From the NCBI RefSeq assembly GCF_023667495.1, contig NZ_JAMOZL010000012.1:62001-126000 (forward strand): DNA of 64,000 bases, read 5' to 3'. Under the pieces are notes generated by a model. The model saw nothing but the letters and a program-made list of their open reading frames with translations. It made no database searches and was not told where the DNA came from. This DNA is from Dyadobacter sp. MSC1_007 (GTDB lineage Bacteria > Bacteroidota > Bacteroidia > Cytophagales > Spirosomataceae). Positions 61,648 to 64,000 of this stretch are shown piece by piece; positions within the stretch are counted from its first letter, which is position 1, and every line of letters begins with the position of its first letter. The translations under genes and the position numbers were made by a program.

Positions 61648-63336
61648 ATGTTGTATATTTTGATCCAGGCATACAATAATGCACTCAACTACCTTCCTCG
61701 ACTTATGTTTTACAGTGTTTACTTCAAATCTGTATTGTTTTTAATTGTTTTCGTTCTGAGTGTCTGTTTGTTATGGTTTTATTCTAAATCAGATCTAAAA
61801 CAACCTACTGCAAAACAATGCGGCGTACTGCTCTTATTAATGCTTCTGCTAACCTGCATCATGCGAGTCCCGTATGTGCGCGACGTTGAATATGACATTG
61901 ATACCAGCACCTGGCTGAGTGCGGTGATCGCCGTAGACCGCTATCCCGATAAAATTTGGACGCTGCTCAATTATACCGACGCCCGACCGCTGACCGTCTT
62001 CCCATTGGTTGCGGGCTCATGGCTGGGCATGCCGGCCAGTTATGCCGGTGCGGAAATCATTGGTCTGCTACTCTGGCTGGCTACCGTTGTTTTGCTCTAT
62101 CAGTTTTGCCGTCTTTTTGCGGGCTCAGCAATTAGTCTGATAATTGTTTGGGGGCTTTGTATTTTTCTGGGCACCATAAGCCCGATTTTTGCAGCCTATA
62201 ACTCGGAGCACGTCAGTATTTTTATGATTACAGCCGCTATCAGCGGGTTATTTCTGTACGTATACAGACGGTGGAACTCGGGTCTGATCGCCTCCGCACT
62301 CGGGATTCTGCTCGGAAGCCTTGTTTATGCCAAATTTCAGAATGCACCCATGGGGTTGCTCATTGGCTTTTTCTTGCTCTGGGCCATGGCGGGTAGGAAA
62401 GATTGGAAAAATATTGCCTTTCTGATCGCAGGAAGCCTTTTGCCTACGGCGTTGTTGAATGTTTATTACGCATCAATGGGTAAGCTGGAAGTGTTCTGGA
62501 ATAATTACTTCTGGAATTATTTTTATTACTCATTTACCACGCAGTTTTCTCCGATGCCTATTGCCGAACGTTTCAGCATTGGGCGCATCCTGCGGTTTTT
62601 GTTTTACGCAACCAGCTCCGGCGTCTATTTGCTAACGTTATGTTCGCTTGCCGCTGCCTTGGCACTCGCTAATATCAGGCAATGGAAAAGAATATCTCCC
62701 GAAAAGCCTCCTATTCTGTTTGTATTCACATTTCTTTTGCTAATACTAAGCGTTTACGCCGTGTTGCAAGCGGGGAACGATTTCGAGCATTACAAATTAT
62801 TCCTGTTCATTCCTTTGCTGTTGTTCATTGGCTTGACACTTTCAGTCAGCACACCCTTTGTCCGCAAATATGCGGTTGCATTTCTGATGACAGGCTGCGT
62901 TTTGCAAACAGGTATTAATCTGAAATACCTTTCAAAGGACCTTCCATACGACAAGCGAACCACACTTGACCATAAAATTGTAAATCACATTGTTCAAAAT
63001 ACCGGTACCAATGATCCTGTGGTAGTTTGGGGCTGGCGCGATGGCCTGCTCGTGAACGCGGGCCGGGCAATGGGCTACCGCGATGTGCATGCATTTCACT
63101 TTTCATTGAAATCGCCGCTCGTTCCGTTCTGGACCAAGGATTTCCTCGACGATATGGAACAAAATAAGCCCAAATTGTTTATCGAAGCCATGATCCGCGA
63201 CTATTCCGAGCGCGGACATTTGTTTTTGCCCCACGACCAGGTTCCGGTCATCCGGGAATATGTGCGACAGCATTACCGGCTTGTGGACCAGATGGATGGC
63301 GTCCGGATTTTCAGGAGGATTGAAGGGGTGGAGTAG
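61648..63336 (+). CDS. Polytopic membrane protein, glycosyltransferase-C-like
   Basis: 562 residues with about ten membrane segments. An acidic first loop follows (RDVEYDIDTSTWLSAVIAVD, about 76-95), where GT-C enzymes of the ArnT/PMT kind have a DxD-type Asp pair. A soluble C-terminal tail of about 130 residues (DPVVVWGWRDGLLVNAGRAM) follows the last helix. It likely transfers a sugar from a lipid carrier at the outer face of the inner membrane. Start at 61648, or 61705 (MFYSVYF). The stop codon overlaps a copy of the AGTGTTAAA repeat. Confidence 0.7.
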   Translation: MLYILIQAYNNALNYLPRLMFYSVYFKSVLFLIVFVLSVCLLWFYSKSDLKQPTAKQCGVLLLLMLLLTCIMRVPYVRDVEYDIDTSTWLSAVIAVDRYPDKIWTLLNYTDARPLTVFPLVAGSWLGMPASYAGAEIIGLLLWLATVVLLYQFCRLFAGSAISLIIVWGLCIFLGTISPIFAAYNSEHVSIFMITAAISGLFLYVYRRWNSGLIASALGILLGSLVYAKFQNAPMGLLIGFFLLWAMAGRKDWKNIAFLIAGSLLPTALLNVYYASMGKLEVFWNNYFWNYFYYSFTTQFSPMPIAERFSIGRILRFLFYATSSGVYLLTLCSLAAALALANIRQWKRISPEKPPILFVFTFLLLILSVYAVLQAGNDFEHYKLFLFIPLLLFIGLTLSVSTPFVRKYAVAFLMTGCVLQTGINLKYLSKDLPYDKRTTLDHKIVNHIVQNTGTNDPVVVWGWRDGLLVNAGRAMGYRDVHAFHFSLKSPLVPFWTKDFLDDMEQNKPKLFIEAMIRDYSERGHLFLPHDQVPVIREYVRQHYRLVDQMDGVRIFRRIEGVE

Positions 63337-63353
63337 TGTTAAATAGTGTTAAA
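63335..63353. promoter_or_regulatory. Direct repeat AGTGTTAAA x2, candidate regulator site (copy 2)
   Basis: AGTGTTAAA at 63335-63343 and 63345-63353, the same 10-base period as at 61565. It stands 26 bases above the -7 element of the histidine kinase gene. Confidence 0.55.
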
Positions 63354-63379
63354 CCCTCGAAAACGTCCCGGCGGGCATG

Positions 63380-63387
63380 TAGATTTG
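63380..63387 (+). promoter_or_regulatory. -7 promoter element of the histidine kinase gene
   Basis: TAGATTTG, an exact TAnnTTTG match, 6 bases before the kinase ATG. The transcript may be nearly leaderless. No TTG at -33; the doubled repeat occupies that region. Confidence 0.5.
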
Positions 63388-63393
63388 TATACC

Positions 63394-64000
63394 ATGAACC
63401 GCCGTATCCGATCTATTTTCTGGCTGATGACCGCCTGCATTGTTGCGATCAATGCATTTCAGGGCTATTGGCTATGGACAACTTATCAATTAAACCGGCG
63501 GCAATTTGCACAAACAGCCCAGGACGCGCTGTTTCAGGTAGTGGAAGGGCAGCAGATCAAAGATGCCAGTGTATTGTTTGGCGATAGTGCTGTTACCGGT
63601 CGCTACCATGCCGGTGAGCGTTCGCGGGTTTTGGTGAAAAGAGATGGTGTTCGAAGCATTCATACTAATTTTTTCTATAAAATAAGTGTCGATACAACGC
63701 GGGATATCCGGGTCGGAAAGTCTGCGGACACGCTGGCGAGGCGCATTTCAAACCTGGTTGTCCGGGGGTGGAGGGAAAGTCGTCGTTTTGACAGGCCTGC
63801 ATTGGATTCTGCTTACCGGGATGAGTTAATGCGCCGGGGCATTGTCACACCATTTGTGTTAGATACCCTAACGATCCGGCCCAAAACTTCCGAACAAAAC
63901 GTCCTGATATTTGATAATAGTGGACAAATGTCGGAAACCGGCTATGAGGTAAAAACTGGCCCGTTGCCTCTCAATCCAGTACAGCATCTATTTTTGCAGG
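63394..64000 (+). CDS. Sensor histidine kinase, N-terminal part (runs off the window end)
   Basis: At least 202 residues. N-terminal membrane helix (RSIFWLMTACIVAINAFQGY) followed by an extracytoplasmic domain with RRQFAQTAQDALFQVVEGQQ, the opening typical of Bacteroidota sensor kinases that pair with an OmpR-type regulator. The kinase core lies past the window. It is preceded by the doubled AGTGTTAAA repeat, also found before the GLPGLI-like gene, which suggests that the partner regulator controls both. Start chosen at the ATG giving the full family N-terminus. Confidence 0.75.
   Translation, partial: MNRRIRSIFWLMTACIVAINAFQGYWLWTTYQLNRRQFAQTAQDALFQVVEGQQIKDASVLFGDSAVTGRYHAGERSRVLVKRDGVRSIHTNFFYKISVDTTRDIRVGKSADTLARRISNLVVRGWRESRRFDRPALDSAYRDELMRRGIVTPFVLDTLTIRPKTSEQNVLIFDNSGQMSETGYEVKTGPLPLNPVQHLFLQ

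Overview
The window looks like chromosome of a Bacteroidota bacterium of the order Cytophagales. From memory of gene content it most resembles a Dyadobacter-type Spirosomaceae member; the genus is a guess. The signs are: promoters of the TTG-N19/20-TAnnTTTG type and no clear Shine-Dalgarno sites; TonB-dependent receptors with an N-terminal carboxypeptidase-regulatory-like domain; DUF4374/PepSY and GLPGLI-type modules; LytTR and LytS-type two-component pairs; and a cbb3 oxidase with fused CcoNO and CcoQP subunits. Base composition looks even, and I see no rRNA, tRNA, insertion sequence or CRISPR array.

Layout. 1-602: a higBA toxin-antitoxin pair cut by the window edge, with a readable promoter and operator. 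900-8600: a START protein, an orphan LytTR regulator, two secreted proteins, a ClC channel, and a purine permease followed by an exported MTA/SAH nucleosidase. 8.7-14.1 kb: a large secreted cytochrome c protein convergent with an IorAB-type molybdenum hydroxylase. 14.3-15.0 kb: DUF6934 with a 58-residue partner. 15-23 kb: an O-methyltransferase, an Oar-like TonB receptor, an AhpD-like protein, and a sensor kinase flanked by two different response regulators. 23.0-23.5 kb: a gene-poor stretch with a candidate small RNA. 23.5-26.3 kb: tandem paralogous lipoproteins.

The centre (26.9-41.1 kb) is a microaerobic respiration locus. It holds ccoI, ccoS, ccoNO, ccoQP, ccoG, ccoH, a TauE/SafE-like protein, hemN, a PAS histidine kinase and a receiver-CRP/FNR fusion, all on the minus strand. 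A 591-residue protein of unknown function stands on the plus strand at its end. FixK/FNR-like boxes of the form ATGAC-N4-GTCAG sit upstream of ccoI, ccoS and the unknown gene, each 55-56 bp from a -7 element. This ties the unknown gene to the oxidase regulon and is the best candidate here for an undescribed function.

41.2-42.6 kb is a second toxin-antitoxin pair: an MqsR-like toxin with an antitoxin that joins a degenerate MqsA-type N-terminus to a Panacea domain, under a palindromic operator. 42.7-51.2 kb holds secreted carbohydrate-related enzymes, a DUF6169 pair and a phosphodiesterase. 51.2-57.9 kb is an iron/siderophore uptake cluster (TonB receptor, DUF4374, PepSY protein, small membrane protein) with a divergent AraC regulator, plus a ModE-like regulator and a purine-rich inverted repeat. 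57.9-64.0 kb has an outer-membrane barrel protein with a GLPGLI-like partner, a multi-pass membrane protein, and the start of a histidine kinase. A duplicated AGTGTTAAA repeat before the GLPGLI-like gene and again before the kinase suggests one shared regulator.
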